The notes beneath the pieces were generated by a model. The model was not told the origin of the DNA, searched no databases, and saw only the letters and a program-made list of their open reading frames with translations. Positions 20,733-29,426 of a DNA stretch of 44,549 nt are shown in pieces. The stretch spans positions 1 through 44,549 of the forward strand of contig NZ_JAUYAN010000268.1 in NCBI RefSeq assembly GCF_030693485.1. The letters run 5' to 3'. The translations under genes and the position numbers were made by a program. Numbering within the stretch: position 1 is the first letter of the stretch; each line of letters begins with the position of its first letter. The stretch comes from Bradyrhizobium sp. GTDB lineage: Bacteria; Pseudomonadota; Alphaproteobacteria; Rhizobiales; Xanthobacteraceae.

Positions 20733-21938
20733 ATGACGACTGAACCTGCTCCCGGCGCGATGACCGGACTCCGCGTGATCGATTTGACGCGCGTGCTCGG
20801 CGGACCCTATTGCACCCAGATCCTCGCCGACCACGGCGCCGACGTGATCAAGGTCGAGCCGCCCGCCGGCGACGAGGTGCGCGACTGGGGCCCTCCGTTC
20901 CACGGCGAAGACGCGGCCTATTTCGTCGGCATCAATCGCAACAAGCGCTCGATCGGGCTCGACCTCGCTTCCGAAGGCGGCCGCGTGGTGCTGCTGAAGA
21001 TGCTGGAGAGCGCCGACGTCCTGATCGAGAATTTCAAGCCGGGCACGCTCGACAAATGGGGCATCGGCAACGACGTGCTGCGCGCGAAATTTCCGAAGCT
21101 GGTGCACTGCCGGATCTCCGGCTTCGGCGCCGACGGCCCGCGCGGCGGCAATCCCGGCTATGACGCCATCATCCAGGCCATGACCGGCATGATCGCCGCG
21201 ACCGGCTCGCCGCAGAGCGGGCCGATGCGGATCGGCGTCCCCCTGGTCGACATCACCACCGGGCTTTATGCCGCGATCGGCATCCTGATGGCGCTGTCGG
21301 AGCGGCAGCGATCCGGCGTCGGGCAGTTTCTCGAGACCACGCTGTACGAAACCGGCCTCGCCATCATGCATCCGCATGCGGCGAATTATTTCATGCACGG
21401 CAAGCCGCCGAGCCTGACCGGCAACGAGCATCCCAATCTGGTGCCCTACGCGATCTTCCCCACCCGGACCGACAATATCTTCATCGGCGTCGGCAATGAC
21501 GGCACCTTCCGCAAGCTGGCCAAGGAGATCGGCAAGCCGGAACTCGGCACCGATCCGCGCTTCGCCCGCAACAAGGACCGCATCGCCAACCGCGATGCGC
21601 TGCGCGCCGAGCTCGCCGCCGTGTTCAGCCAGCACGACGCCGGCCCGCTGTGCGATCGCCTGCTCGCCGCCGGCCTGCCGGCGGGTCCGGTGCAGTCGAT
21701 CGACCAGGCGCTCACCAGCGCCCACACCCTGCACCGCGGCGATGTCATCGAAAAGGACTGGTACAAGGGGGTCGCCTCGCCGATCCGCCTGTCGCGCAGC
21801 AAGCCGAGCCTGCGCCGCACCCCGCCGAAATTCAGCCAGCACACCGCCGAGGTGCTGGGCGAGTTCGGGTATTCGACAAGCGAGATCGAGACCCTGGTCG
21901 CCGGGGGCGCGGTCTGCGGCAGCGAACGGAAGCGCTGA
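20733..21938 (+). CDS. CaiB/BaiF-family CoA transferase (class III)
   Basis: 401 residues. MTGLRVIDLTRVLGGPYCTQILADHGADVIKVEPP is the family signature start. NRNKRSIGLDL, IENFKPGTLDKWG and GNPGYDAIIQAMTG follow; the aspartate of GYDA is the position that forms the covalent CoA ester in formyl-CoA transferase. It moves CoA between two carboxylic acids; the acids cannot be read from sequence (mesaconyl-, succinyl- or formyl-type relatives exist). It stands alone between the broken ohr and ugp. The 171-base gap before it shows nothing recognisable. Confidence 0.93.
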   Translation: MTTEPAPGAMTGLRVIDLTRVLGGPYCTQILADHGADVIKVEPPAGDEVRDWGPPFHGEDAAYFVGINRNKRSIGLDLASEGGRVVLLKMLESADVLIENFKPGTLDKWGIGNDVLRAKFPKLVHCRISGFGADGPRGGNPGYDAIIQAMTGMIAATGSPQSGPMRIGVPLVDITTGLYAAIGILMALSERQRSGVGQFLETTLYETGLAIMHPHAANYFMHGKPPSLTGNEHPNLVPYAIFPTRTDNIFIGVGNDGTFRKLAKEIGKPELGTDPRFARNKDRIANRDALRAELAAVFSQHDAGPLCDRLLAAGLPAGPVQSIDQALTSAHTLHRGDVIEKDWYKGVASPIRLSRSKPSLRRTPPKFSQHTAEVLGEFGYSTSEIETLVAGGAVCGSERKR

Positions 21939-21949
21939 TAACCCACCCT

Positions 21950-22100
21950 CTTTTGTCGTCCCTGCGAAGGCGGGGGGACCCATCATCCCGGACGTCGGTT
22001 GTTGCCGGAGGTGTCCGCCTCCGCACCCGAACGACGGGCCGGGACGTATGGATCCCGGCGCGCAACTCACAAGCGTTCGCTTGGCCTGGACGACAGGAGA
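21950..22100. repeat. Dispersed intergenic repeat upstream of ugp
   Basis: A GC-rich element with GTCGTCCCTGCG at one end and GGACGACAGG near the other. It includes atggatcccggcgcgcaac, related to the copy at 14595-14745. No gene is seen in 21939-22238; the PHO box lies at its right end. Confidence 0.55.
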
Positions 22101-22166
22101 GATTGACCCGCCTATTTTCCGACTTTCCCTCGCCGCCGCTTCCCCCATAACGCGCTTTCGCATATA

Positions 22167-22184
22167 CGGTCATTTGCACGTCAT
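22167..22184 (+). promoter_or_regulatory. PHO box (PhoB site) upstream of ugpB
   Basis: CGGTCAT-TTGC-ACGTCAT: two 7-base direct repeats with a 4-base spacer, the layout of the PHO box (consensus CTGTCAT-N4-CTGTCAT). A further partial repeat CGCTGTT follows in phase at 22189. It lies 55 bases before the ugpB start, as expected for a phosphate-starvation operon. Confidence 0.7.
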
Positions 22185-22238
22185 CCAGCGCTGTTAACGC
22201 GCGAAACGAAGATGATGATCCAACCGGGAGGGATTCTT

Positions 22239-23552
22239 ATGATGCTACGACATTTCGGCCTTGCCACGACGCTGTCGGCCACGCTGGCGCTCGCAACGCC
22301 CGCTTACGCCGCGACCGAGCTGCAGTGGTGGCACGCCATGACCGGCGCCAACAACGATGTCGTCAACAAGCTCGCGGCGGAATTCAACGCCAGCCAGTCG
22401 GACTACAAGGTGACGCCGTCCTTCAAGGGCGGCTATCCCGACACCATGAACGCCGGTATCGCCGCGTTCCGCGCCGGCAATGCGCCGCACATCATCCAGG
22501 TGTTCGAAGTCGGCACCGCCACGATGATGAGCGCCACCGGCGCCATCAAGCCGGTCTATCAGCTGATGAAGGACGCCGGCGAACCGTTCGATCCCAAGGC
22601 CTACCTGCCGACCATCACGGGCTACTACTCGACCTCCAAGGGCGACATGCTGTCGTTTCCCTTCAACTCGTCTTCGGCGGTGATGTGGATCAACAAGGAT
22701 GAACTGAAGAAGGCCGGCATCGCCGAGATCCCGAAGACCTGGCCGGAAGTGTTCGCTGCCGCCAAGAAACTGAAAGCGGCAGGTCATGACACCTGCGGCT
22801 TTTCCAATGCCTGGGCGTCATGGGTTCATATCGAGCAGTTCTCCGCCTGGCATAATGTGGCGATCGGCACCAAGGCCAACGGGCTCGACGGCTTCGACAC
22901 CGAGCTGAAGTTCAACTCGCCGCTGCACGTCAAGCACCTGCAGAACCTGATAGACCTGCAGAAAGACAAGACCTACGACTATGCCGGCCGCGCCAACGCC
23001 GGCGAGGCTCGCTTCGGCTCGGGCGAATGCGCGATCTTCCTGACTTCGTCGGGCTATTACGGCACTGCCAAGGGTACCGCCAAGTTCGACTTCACCTCGG
23101 CGCCGATGCCGTATTATCCCGATGCGACAGGAGCTCCACAGAACTCGATCATCGGCGGCGCTTCGCTGTGGGTGATGGGCGGCAAGAAGCCCGAAGAGTA
23201 CAAGGGCGTCGCAAAATTCTTCGCGTTCCTCTCGGACACCAACCGCCAGGCCAGGCTGCACCAGGAATCCGGCTACCTGCCGATCACCAAGGCGGCCTAT
23301 GAAAAGACCAAGGCCGACGGCTTCTACGAGAAGAATCCGATCCTGCAGACGCCGCTGCTGGAACTGACCAACAAGGAGCCGACCGAGAATTCGCGCGGCC
23401 TGCGCTTCGGCAACATGGTGCAGATGCGCGACGTCTGGGCCGAGGAGATCGAGGCGGCGCTCGCGGGCAAAAAGACCGCGCAGGAAGCCCTCGACGCGGC
23501 CGTATCTCGCGGCAATGCGATGTTGCGGACGTTTGAAAAGACGGCAAAGTAA
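22239..23552 (+). CDS. ugpB: UgpB, glycerol-3-phosphate-binding protein of the ABC transporter
   Basis: 437 residues with a Sec signal peptide (FGLATTLSATLALATPAYA, cleavage at AYA-ATE). The mature protein starts TELQWWHAMTGANNDVVNKLA, typical of UgpB. It captures sn-glycerol-3-phosphate or glycerophosphodiesters in the periplasm. I chose the ATG at 22239, six bases after GGGAGGGA; in-frame ATGs at 22212 and 22215 have no such site. It is followed by a strong hairpin and then ugpA. Confidence 0.94.
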   Translation: MMLRHFGLATTLSATLALATPAYAATELQWWHAMTGANNDVVNKLAAEFNASQSDYKVTPSFKGGYPDTMNAGIAAFRAGNAPHIIQVFEVGTATMMSATGAIKPVYQLMKDAGEPFDPKAYLPTITGYYSTSKGDMLSFPFNSSSAVMWINKDELKKAGIAEIPKTWPEVFAAAKKLKAAGHDTCGFSNAWASWVHIEQFSAWHNVAIGTKANGLDGFDTELKFNSPLHVKHLQNLIDLQKDKTYDYAGRANAGEARFGSGECAIFLTSSGYYGTAKGTAKFDFTSAPMPYYPDATGAPQNSIIGGASLWVMGGKKPEEYKGVAKFFAFLSDTNRQARLHQESGYLPITKAAYEKTKADGFYEKNPILQTPLLELTNKEPTENSRGLRFGNMVQMRDVWAEEIEAALAGKKTAQEALDAAVSRGNAMLRTFEKTAK

Positions 23553-23562
23553 GCCTTCGATA

Positions 23563-23595
23563 ACAGCTCCCTCTCCGGTTCGGAGAGGGAGCTGT
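23563..23595. terminator. Hairpin between ugpB and ugpA
   Basis: A perfect 14-base stem, acagctccctctcc and its complement, with a 5-base loop and no T-run. It probably protects the ugpB message and/or partly stops transcription so the binding protein outnumbers the permeases. Confidence 0.75.
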
Positions 23596-23662
23596 CGTCA
23601 GAATCCGGAACTCGCCAGCGAGTCGAGTCGACAAACCGCCCGAAACGGACAAGACTCCCTGA

Positions 23663-24547
23663 ATGGAAAAGTCCGCGGTCTTCAACAACAGCAAGCTGCT
23701 TCCCTACGCGCTGCTCGCGCCGCAGCTCATTATCACATTCGTATTCTTCTACTGGCCAGCCAGCCAGGCGGTCCTGCAATCGTTCAAGCGCGAGGACGCC
23801 TTCGGCCTCGTTTCCGAATTCGTCGGCCTGGAGAATTACCAGGCGCTGTTCGCGCAGCCCGAATACTACAAATCGATGCTGACGACGCTGGTGTTCTCGA
23901 CGCTGGTCGCGGCGCTGTCGCTCTCGATCGCGCTGTTGTTCGCAACCCAGGCCGACAAGAACCTCAAGGCGGCGCCGGTCTACAAGACCTTCATGATCTG
24001 GCCCTACGCGGTGGCGCCGGCGGTGGCCGGCGTGCTGTGGTTCTTCATCTTCCACCCGTCGCTCGGCACCCTGGCGCGGCCGCTGCGCGGAATGGGCCTC
24101 GACTGGAATCCGCTCCTGAACGGCAACCACGCCATGACCCTGGTTGTGATGTCCGCGGTGTGGAAACAGATCGCCTACAATTTCCTGTTCTTTCTCGCCG
24201 GACTGCAGTCGATCCCCAAAAGCGTGATCGAGGCCGGCGCGATCGACGGCGCGGGCCCGATGCGGCGGTTCTGGACCATCATCTTCCCGCTGCTGTCGCC
24301 GACCACCTTCTTTCTGCTGGTCGTGAACATCGTCTACGTCTTCTTCGACACCTTCGGCATCATCGACGCGGTGACCGGCGGCGGCCCGGCCGGGGCGACC
24401 ACCACCATGGTCTACAAGGTCTATGCCGACGGCCGGCTCGGCGGCGATCTCGGAGGCTCGGCGGCGCAATCGGTGGTGCTGATGGTCATCGTCATCGCGC
24501 TGACCGCGATCCAGTTCAAGTATGTCGAGCGCAAGGTGCAGTACTGA
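23663..24547 (+). CDS. ugpA: UgpA, glycerol-3-phosphate ABC transporter permease
   Basis: 294 residues, MalF-type permease with about six membrane segments; the first is [18 protein letters not shown]. The EAA loop that docks the ATPase is [20 protein letters not shown]. It forms the channel with UgpE. The stop overlaps the ugpE start by one base. Confidence 0.94.
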   Translation: MEKSAVFNNSKLLPYALLAPQLIITFVFFYWPASQAVLQSFKREDAFGLVSEFVGLENYQALFAQPEYYKSMLTTLVFSTLVAALSLSIALLFATQADKNLKAAPVYKTFMIWPYAVAPAVAGVLWFFIFHPSLGTLARPLRGMGLDWNPLLNGNHAMTLVVMSAVWKQIAYNFLFFLAGLQSIPKSVIEAGAIDGAGPMRRFWTIIFPLLSPTTFFLLVVNIVYVFFDTFGIIDAVTGGGPAGATTTMVYKVYADGRLGGDLGGSAAQSVVLMVIVIALTAIQFKYVERKVQY

Positions 24548-25395
24548 TGGTCGAGCATCGCCCGTGGAACGACATCATCGCCTACGCCATCCTCACCCTC
24601 GGCGTCTTCATCGTCGCGTTTCCGGTCTATGTCGCAATGATCGCCTCGACCCATGACGCCGCGACCGTGGTCGGCGGACGGATGCCGATGTCGCCGGGCG
24701 GCCAGGCGCTCGAAAATTACTACCGCGCCATCTTCGTCGGCGGCTCCCGCACCGCGCCCGAGCCGGTCGGCCGTCTGCTGATGAATTCCTTCATCTCCGC
24801 GATCGGCATCGCGGTGGGCAAGATCTGTATTTCGATCCTGTCCGCCTACGCCGTGGTGTATTTCCGCTTTCCGTTCCGCAAGACCGCGTTCTGGATCATC
24901 TTCGTTACCCTGATGCTGCCGGTCGAGGTCCGCATCTATCCGACCTACAAGGTGGTCGCCGACCTGCGCATGCTCGATACCTATGCCGGGCTGATCCTGC
25001 CGCTGATCGCGTCGGCGACCGGCACGCTGCTGTTCAGGCAGTTCTTCATGACGGTACCGGACGAGTTGCTGGAAGCCTCGCGCATCGACGGCGCCGGACC
25101 GTTCCGGTTTTTCTGGGATACCCTGCTGCCGCTGTCGGTCACGACGATCTCCGCTCTGTTCGTGATTCAGTTCATCTATGGCTGGAACCAGTATCTGTGG
25201 CCGTTGCTGATCACCACGCAGGATTCGATGCAGACCATCGTCACCGGCATCAAGAAGATGCTCGTCACGACGGATGAACTTGCGGAATGGCAGCTGGCGA
25301 TGGCGACCGCCGTCCTCGCCATGCTGCCGCCGGTGGCGGTGGTGGTATTCATGCAACGGCTGTTCGTGCGCGGCCTGGTCGAGACCGAGAAGTAG
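24547..25395 (+). CDS. ugpE: UgpE, glycerol-3-phosphate ABC transporter permease
   Basis: 282 residues, MalG-type permease with six membrane segments, EAA loop [20 protein letters not shown], and a WNQYLWPLL segment typical of UgpE. The ATG at 24547 overlaps the ugpA stop in TGATG; the same frame is open upstream but overlaps ugpA. It is co-transcribed with ugpC, which begins 7 bases later. Confidence 0.94.
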   Translation: MVEHRPWNDIIAYAILTLGVFIVAFPVYVAMIASTHDAATVVGGRMPMSPGGQALENYYRAIFVGGSRTAPEPVGRLLMNSFISAIGIAVGKICISILSAYAVVYFRFPFRKTAFWIIFVTLMLPVEVRIYPTYKVVADLRMLDTYAGLILPLIASATGTLLFRQFFMTVPDELLEASRIDGAGPFRFFWDTLLPLSVTTISALFVIQFIYGWNQYLWPLLITTQDSMQTIVTGIKKMLVTTDELAEWQLAMATAVLAMLPPVAVVVFMQRLFVRGLVETEK

Positions 25396-25402
25396 GACCG
25401 AG

Positions 25403-26497
25403 ATGGCCAACGTAGTTCTCCGCGACGTCCGCAAAACCTACGCCGGTGGCTTCGAGGCCATCAAGGGCATCGACTTCGAAGTCGGCGACGGCCAGTTCTG
25501 CGTGCTGGTCGGCCCCTCCGGCTGCGGCAAGTCCACGCTGCTGCGCATGGTCGCCGGCCTCGAAACCATCACGTCAGGCGACATCGATATCGGCGGACGC
25601 ATTGTCAACCAGGTCGAGCCGGCCGACCGCGACATCGCCATGGTGTTCCAGAACTACGCGCTCTATCCGCATATGAGCGTCTACAACAACATGGCCTACG
25701 GCCTGCGCAACCGGCGCATGCCGGAGCCCGAGATCGACACCAGGGTGCAGGAAGCCGCCCGCATTCTCGAACTCGGCACCATGCTCGATCGCAAGCCGAA
25801 GCAGCTCTCCGGCGGCCAGCGCCAGCGCGTCGCGATGGGCCGCGCCATCGTGCGCCAGCCGAAGGTGTTCCTGTTCGACGAGCCGCTGTCGAACCTCGAT
25901 GCCAAGCTGCGCATCGCCATGCGCGTCGAGATTCGCAAATTGCAGCGGCGATTGAAGACCACCTCGATCTACGTCACCCACGACCAGCTCGAGGCGATGA
26001 CGCTGGCCGATATTCTCGTGGTCATGAACAGCGGCCGGGTCGAGCAGATCGGCAATCCGCTCGACATCTATCAGAAGCCCGCCACCACTTTCGTCGCCTC
26101 CTTCATCGGCGCGCCGCCGATGAATCTGATGCCGCTGAGGGCCGACGAAATCAGGGCGCAATTCGCCGGCGACAGCCGCGCCGGCAGCGAAGCCGGCATC
26201 CTCGGAATCCGGCCCGAGGATTTTGTCATATCGAGCGAGACCATTGCCGGCGGCATCGCGCTCGACCTCACGGTGGAAGCGATCGAGCGGGTCGGGGCCG
26301 AGACCTTCATCTACGGCACCCGCCAGCACGAAATCCAGGGCGTCGCCGCCAACCCCGGCGACCTGCCGCCGGGCGAGGTGATCGTGCGGATCCCCGGCGC
26401 GGTCGCGCCCGCCATCGGCGAGCGAATCAAGGCGGTGGCCCCGCGCGAGAACCTGCATCTGTTCAGCGCCGACGGGCGGAAGCGGATCGATCTCTGA
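25403..26497 (+). CDS. ugpC: UgpC, glycerol-3-phosphate ABC transporter ATPase
   Basis: 364 residues, MalK-type ATPase. Walker A is GPSGCGKST, the Q-loop [11 protein letters not shown], the signature [14 protein letters not shown], Walker [17 protein letters not shown], and the switch histidine [10 protein letters not shown]-terminal TOBE-type domain follows. The ATG at 25403 has GACCGAGA in front; the upstream open stretch lies in ugpE. Confidence 0.95.
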   Translation: MANVVLRDVRKTYAGGFEAIKGIDFEVGDGQFCVLVGPSGCGKSTLLRMVAGLETITSGDIDIGGRIVNQVEPADRDIAMVFQNYALYPHMSVYNNMAYGLRNRRMPEPEIDTRVQEAARILELGTMLDRKPKQLSGGQRQRVAMGRAIVRQPKVFLFDEPLSNLDAKLRIAMRVEIRKLQRRLKTTSIYVTHDQLEAMTLADILVVMNSGRVEQIGNPLDIYQKPATTFVASFIGAPPMNLMPLRADEIRAQFAGDSRAGSEAGILGIRPEDFVISSETIAGGIALDLTVEAIERVGAETFIYGTRQHEIQGVAANPGDLPPGEVIVRIPGAVAPAIGERIKAVAPRENLHLFSADGRKRIDL

Positions 26498-26499
26498 TT

Positions 26500-26591
26500 G
26501 TCATTCCGGGGCATCGCGCAGCGATGAACCCGGAATCTCGCGGTACGATCTCGTCATTCCGGGTTCGCACTTCGCGCGCCGCGGAATGACG
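26500..26591. repeat. Dispersed repeat with TCATTCCGGG/CCGGAAT units
   Basis: It holds GTCATTCCGGGG, GAACCCGGAATCTCG, CGTCATTCCGGGTTCG and GCGGAATGACG as inverted and direct copies in 90 bases, just after ugpC. It is a further type of intergenic palindromic element. Confidence 0.65.
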
Positions 26592-26624
26592 ATAAAGAGC
26601 CAATTTGTCGCGGTTCCCCAAGAG

Positions 26625-26652
26625 CTTGAACGCTCCGCAAATATGCCCATAT
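26625..26652 (+). promoter_or_regulatory. Sigma-32 (RpoH)-type promoter of hsp20
   Basis: CTTGAA at 26625, 14 bases of spacer, then GCCCATAT at 26645; compare the consensus CTTGAAA-N11..14-CCCCATNT. The start of transcription would be near 26660, giving an 89-base leader. Confidence 0.65.
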
Positions 26653-26659
26653 TGTTGAG

Positions 26660-26748
26660 GACCGGAGGGCAAACACGCCAGCCGGTTGCCATGGGGCGCC
26701 GCAAGGGCCCTGAAATGCCAAAGTCGCTTCGAGAGGGCTTTGTAAACT
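26660..26748 (+). ncRNA. ROSE-like RNA thermometer in the hsp20 leader
   Basis: The last hairpin (26720-26741) pairs AAAGUC/GGGCUUU-type arms and contains UCGCU (26724-26728) opposite the ribosome site AGAGGG (26732-26737). U(U/C)GCU facing the ribosome site is the signature of ROSE elements of rhizobial small heat-shock genes, and an unpaired or G-G-paired guanine sits in the right place. Heat would open the weak stem and free the ribosome site. Leader length fits the family. The upstream hairpins were not modelled. Confidence 0.55.
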
Positions 26749-27174
26749 ATGTCTCGTGTTCCATCGTTATCCAGTCCGTTCCTGCTTGGCTTCGACGAGA
26801 TCGAGCGTGCGCTCGATCGCGTCGTCAAGGGTGCCGACGGTTATCCTCCCTACAACATCGAGCGCTGCGACCGCAGCAATGGTGCGCCCGAATGCCTGCG
26901 GATCACGCTGGCTGTGGCGGGCTTCACCCGTGATCAACTCGATGTAACCATTGAGGAAAACCAGCTCGTCATCCGCGGCCGCCAGCAGGACGACAAGGTC
27001 CGGCAATACATCCATCGCGGCATCGCCGCCCGCCACTTCCAGCGCACCTTCGTGCTGGCGGAGGGGATGCAGGTGCTGGGCGCGGACCTGAAGAACGGGC
27101 TGTTGTCGATCGACCTCGCCAGGCCGGAACCTGAAAAGGTCGTTAAGACAATTGCTATCAATGAGCACGAATAA
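26749..27174 (+). CDS. Hsp20-family small heat-shock protein
   Basis: 141 residues, alpha-crystallin domain about residues 35-130, starting PPYNIERC, with LRITLAVAGFTRDQLDVTIEENQLVIRGRQ and a NGLLSIDL strand near the end. It has the IbpA/HspA class of N-terminus (SSPFLLGFDEIERALDRV). It is an ATP-independent chaperone that holds unfolding proteins. It is preceded by an RpoH-type promoter and a ROSE-like leader and followed by its usual DUF1150 partner. Confidence 0.95.
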   Translation: MSRVPSLSSPFLLGFDEIERALDRVVKGADGYPPYNIERCDRSNGAPECLRITLAVAGFTRDQLDVTIEENQLVIRGRQQDDKVRQYIHRGIAARHFQRTFVLAEGMQVLGADLKNGLLSIDLARPEPEKVVKTIAINEHE

Positions 27175-27224
27175 TGGAACGAGTAGCGGACTCGACCGCT
27201 TAGTCTGACAGAGGAGTCGAGACC

Positions 27225-27491
27225 ATGACTGATGCTGGTGTTGTGTTTGAAACCGAAACCGTCTCCACCGAGACGCTGGCTACCCTGGGCGAGGGCCATA
27301 TCGCCTATGTGAAGCAGATCCGTTCCGAGGACGTCCCGGGGCTGTTTCCGCAGGCGCCGAAGATCGCGCCGGGCCTGAAGCTGTTCGCGCTGCATGCCGC
27401 CGACGGCACGCCGATCATGCTGACCGATAGCCGGGAAGCTGCGATCGCCAACGCATGGAGCAACGAATTGCAGGCTGTCAGCGTTCACTGA
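27225..27491 (+). CDS. DUF1150 family protein
   Basis: 88 residues: TLATLGEGHIAYVKQIRSEDV and APGLKLFALHAADGTPIML are the conserved segments. The function is unknown; the gene is habitually found after small heat-shock genes in alphaproteobacteria, as here (50-base gap, ribosome site GAGG), so a role in the heat response is inferred from context. Confidence 0.85.
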   Translation: MTDAGVVFETETVSTETLATLGEGHIAYVKQIRSEDVPGLFPQAPKIAPGLKLFALHAADGTPIMLTDSREAAIANAWSNELQAVSVH

Positions 27492-27508
27492 CGGAGCGCT
27501 TGCTCCGT
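27491..27508 (+). terminator. Possible terminator hairpin after DUF1150
   Basis: A 7-base stem ACGGAGC/GCTCCGT with loop GCTT that begins at the stop codon; it lacks a T-run, so function is uncertain. Nothing else is seen up to 27678. Confidence 0.4.
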
Positions 27509-27678
27509 CCTGAACGCGACGCTTGCAGGTGTCACTGACGCAGCCGTTCGCGGCCGTGGAGGACAGATAAGAATTCACGATACGCGGGCCTTGCCTCGAT
27601 TATATCGAGCCGATGTCCGCGTATTTTGTTTTGGGATTACGCCGCGCTCGTTGGCAGTAATCGCGAGCGCGTGGCCAT

Positions 27679-27975
27679 CTAGAAAACCCGCGTCGCTTCG
27701 GCCTCGACCTGTTCGCGTATCAGCGGATGCAGCCCTTTACGGGTGGTGAGATCAACCTCGACACCGAGACTCTTCTCGAGCAATCGCTTGGCTGCCACCA
27801 GATCCAGCATGTTGAACCGTCCGCGCGGGTCATAATCGATGAACAAATCCACGTCGCTTGTGGTGCCGGCCTTGTTGCGAGCGGTCGAACCGAACAGGTA
27901 AAACGACGTCGCACCGAGCGCCTTGATGGCGGCGGCCTGATGGCGCAGTTTCCTGGGTGTTTCGGCCTTGGTCAT
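27679..27975 (-). CDS. Minimal nucleotidyltransferase (MNT-type) domain protein
   Basis: 98 residues. GSTARNKAGTTSDVDLFID is the GSx10DxD metal-binding motif of the nucleotidyltransferase fold. Such domains often act as antitoxin to a HEPN toxin (the MNT AMPylates its HEPN partner), but no HEPN gene lies next to it. I chose the ATG at 27975 (MTKAETPRK); an earlier start at 28002 would add nine residues. Confidence 0.8.
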   Translation of the reverse strand: MTKAETPRKLRHQAAAIKALGATSFYLFGSTARNKAGTTSDVDLFIDYDPRGRFNMLDLVAAKRLLEKSLGVEVDLTTRKGLHPLIREQVEAEATRVF

Positions 27976-28031
27976 GGGATGAGCATAGCACAATCTGTGC
28001 AAAACCCGGCAAAGCGCTTCGCGCCGCCTGC

Positions 28032-28493
28032 CTACGCCGCGCTCGCCGGCGGCAGCGCCAGCACCGAATAGATCGCCTGGGCATCGCGCGAGGCGCGCAG
28101 CTTCTTGGCGACGTCCTGGTCGCGCAGCAGCCGGGCGATCCGCGCCAGCGCCTTCAGGTGATCGGCGCCGGCGCCTTCCGGCGCCAGCAGCAGGAACACC
28201 AGATCGACCGGCTGGCCATCCATTGATTCGAAATCGATCGGGCGTTCAAGGCGTGCGAAAAGTCCGAACAGCTTTTCCAGCCTTGGGAGCTTGCCATGTG
28301 GAATGGCGACGCCATAGCCGACGGCGGTGGTGCCGAGCTTTTCCCGCTGCAGCAGGACCTCGAACACTGCGCGTTCGTTCTGCCCGGTCAGGCTGGCCGC
28401 CCGCGCCGCCAGTTCCTGCAGCGCCTGCTTCTTGCTGTTGACCTTCAACGCCGGGAGGATCGCCTCGGGTGCGACCAGATCGGTAATCATCAT
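28032..28493 (-). CDS. ptsN: PtsN, nitrogen-type PTS enzyme IIA
   Basis: 153 residues, EIIA (fructose/mannitol type) fold. The phosphorylated histidine is H66 in YGVAIPHGKL; ARLERPIDFESMDGQPVDLVFLLLAPEG follows. It ends the Ntr phosphorelay and regulates potassium transport and nitrogen/carbon balance. It stands in the conserved rpoN-hpf-ptsN order but after a 262-base gap that holds its own promoter and a structured leader. Confidence 0.95.
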   Translation of the reverse strand: MMITDLVAPEAILPALKVNSKKQALQELAARAASLTGQNERAVFEVLLQREKLGTTAVGYGVAIPHGKLPRLEKLFGLFARLERPIDFESMDGQPVDLVFLLLAPEGAGADHLKALARIARLLRDQDVAKKLRASRDAQAIYSVLALPPASAA

Positions 28494-28499
28494 GGAACG

Positions 28500-28685
28500 T
28501 TCCGAGGTGAATTAAGCCGTCAGGTTGCGAAATAGGGTTTAGCGGGGCGACGTCAAGAACTTGGATCGCGGTAGCAGGCCTGTACCCGGCTGCCCATCAG
28601 GGCTTCTACGGGTCTTCTCCTACTCCACGCAACACCGGTGCCAACACCCTGGGCAGTTGTCCCCGGGGTCTCCTGCCCTTGAAGG
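28500..28685 (-). ncRNA. Structured leader or small RNA upstream of ptsN
   Basis: No protein frame looks real here. On the minus strand the predicted RNA holds GGGCAG...CUGCCC enclosing CCCCGGGG, then ACCCG...CGGGU enclosing GCCC-UGAU-GGGC. It runs to 7 bases before ptsN with no T-run, so it could be a long leader or be processed from it. I do not recognise the class. Confidence 0.4.
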
Positions 28686-28691
28686 CGGCGG

Positions 28692-28720
28692 ACCATAGGG
28701 AGGCTCCCCGGGGGCGTCAA
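28692..28720 (-). promoter_or_regulatory. Sigma-70 promoter between hpf and ptsN
   Basis: TTGACG (28720-28715), a 17-base spacer, then TATGGT (28697-28692), so transcription starts near 28685. It drives ptsN and the structured RNA separately from rpoN-hpf. Confidence 0.6.
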
Positions 28721-28755
28721 TGCCGGTTGTGGCCGGCTTCTTGCCGGTTTCCCGG

Positions 28756-29367
28756 CTATCCCCCGGACGGTAGCACCGGAGGATCGATCCAGCCAACATT
28801 GCCGTCCGGGCGGCGGTAAATGATGTTCACCCGCCCGCTGGAGCCGTGCTGGAAGACCAGGCAGGCGGCGCCGGTCAGGTCCAGTTCCATCACCGCCTCG
28901 CTGACGGAAAACCGCTTCAGCGACGTGGTCGCCTCGGCAATGATGACCGGGCTGTAGCCGATCTCGTCGTGCTCGTCTTCGCCAGCCGGCGCCTCGATCA
29001 CATAGCTCGGGACGTCGAAGGTCGGCGCGGTCAGTTCGGCCATCGCCACCGCTTCGGCATGCGACTTTCGCGCCGAACGATCCTTGAGCCGGCTCTTGTA
29101 GCGGCGCAGGCGCTTCTCGATCATCAGCAGCGCCTGGTCGGCGCTGGCATAGGCGTCGGCGGCATTGGAATCGGCTTCCAGCGTGATGCCGGAATCCAGA
29201 TGCAGCGAGCAGTCGGTGCGGAAACCGAAACCGTCCTTGCTCAGCGTGATGTGGCCGGAATAGTTGCCGTCGAAGTACTTGCGCAGGACTTCATCGGTGC
29301 GTTCGCTGACGCGCCCTCGCAGGGCGTCGCCGACGTTGATGCTTTTTCCCGAGATCCGGAGAGTCAT
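28756..29367 (-). CDS. hpf: Hpf, ribosome hibernation promoting factor (long form)
   Basis: 203 residues: an N-terminal S30AE domain (residues 1-105: LRISGKSINVGDALRGRVSER ... AYASADQALLMIEKRLRRYK) and a C-terminal dimer domain (SPVIIAEATTSLKRFSVSEAVMELDL ... INIIYRRPDG-like). It inactivates 70S ribosomes as 100S dimers in stationary phase. It follows rpoN by 59 bases. Confidence 0.95.
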   Translation of the reverse strand: MTLRISGKSINVGDALRGRVSERTDEVLRKYFDGNYSGHITLSKDGFGFRTDCSLHLDSGITLEADSNAADAYASADQALLMIEKRLRRYKSRLKDRSARKSHAEAVAMAELTAPTFDVPSYVIEAPAGEDEHDEIGYSPVIIAEATTSLKRFSVSEAVMELDLTGAACLVFQHGSSGRVNIIYRRPDGNVGWIDPPVLPSGG

Positions 29368-29426
29368 TTGATGCCTCGATTGGTCTGGAACGATACCGAC
29401 ACTATCCCGATTTGGCCGGGACGCAA

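Noticed and set aside
23515..24546. An extended ugpE running back over ugpA
   Set aside because: It overlaps ugpA fully in another frame; the ATG at 24547 gives a normal-length permease.
27679..27975. A HEPN-MNT toxin-antitoxin pair
   Set aside because: No HEPN gene is found on either side of the nucleotidyltransferase.
28500..28720. 6S RNA, SRP RNA or tmRNA between hpf and ptsN
   Set aside because: I could not find the conserved bubble, tetraloop or tag-reading-frame features of these RNAs; left unclassified.
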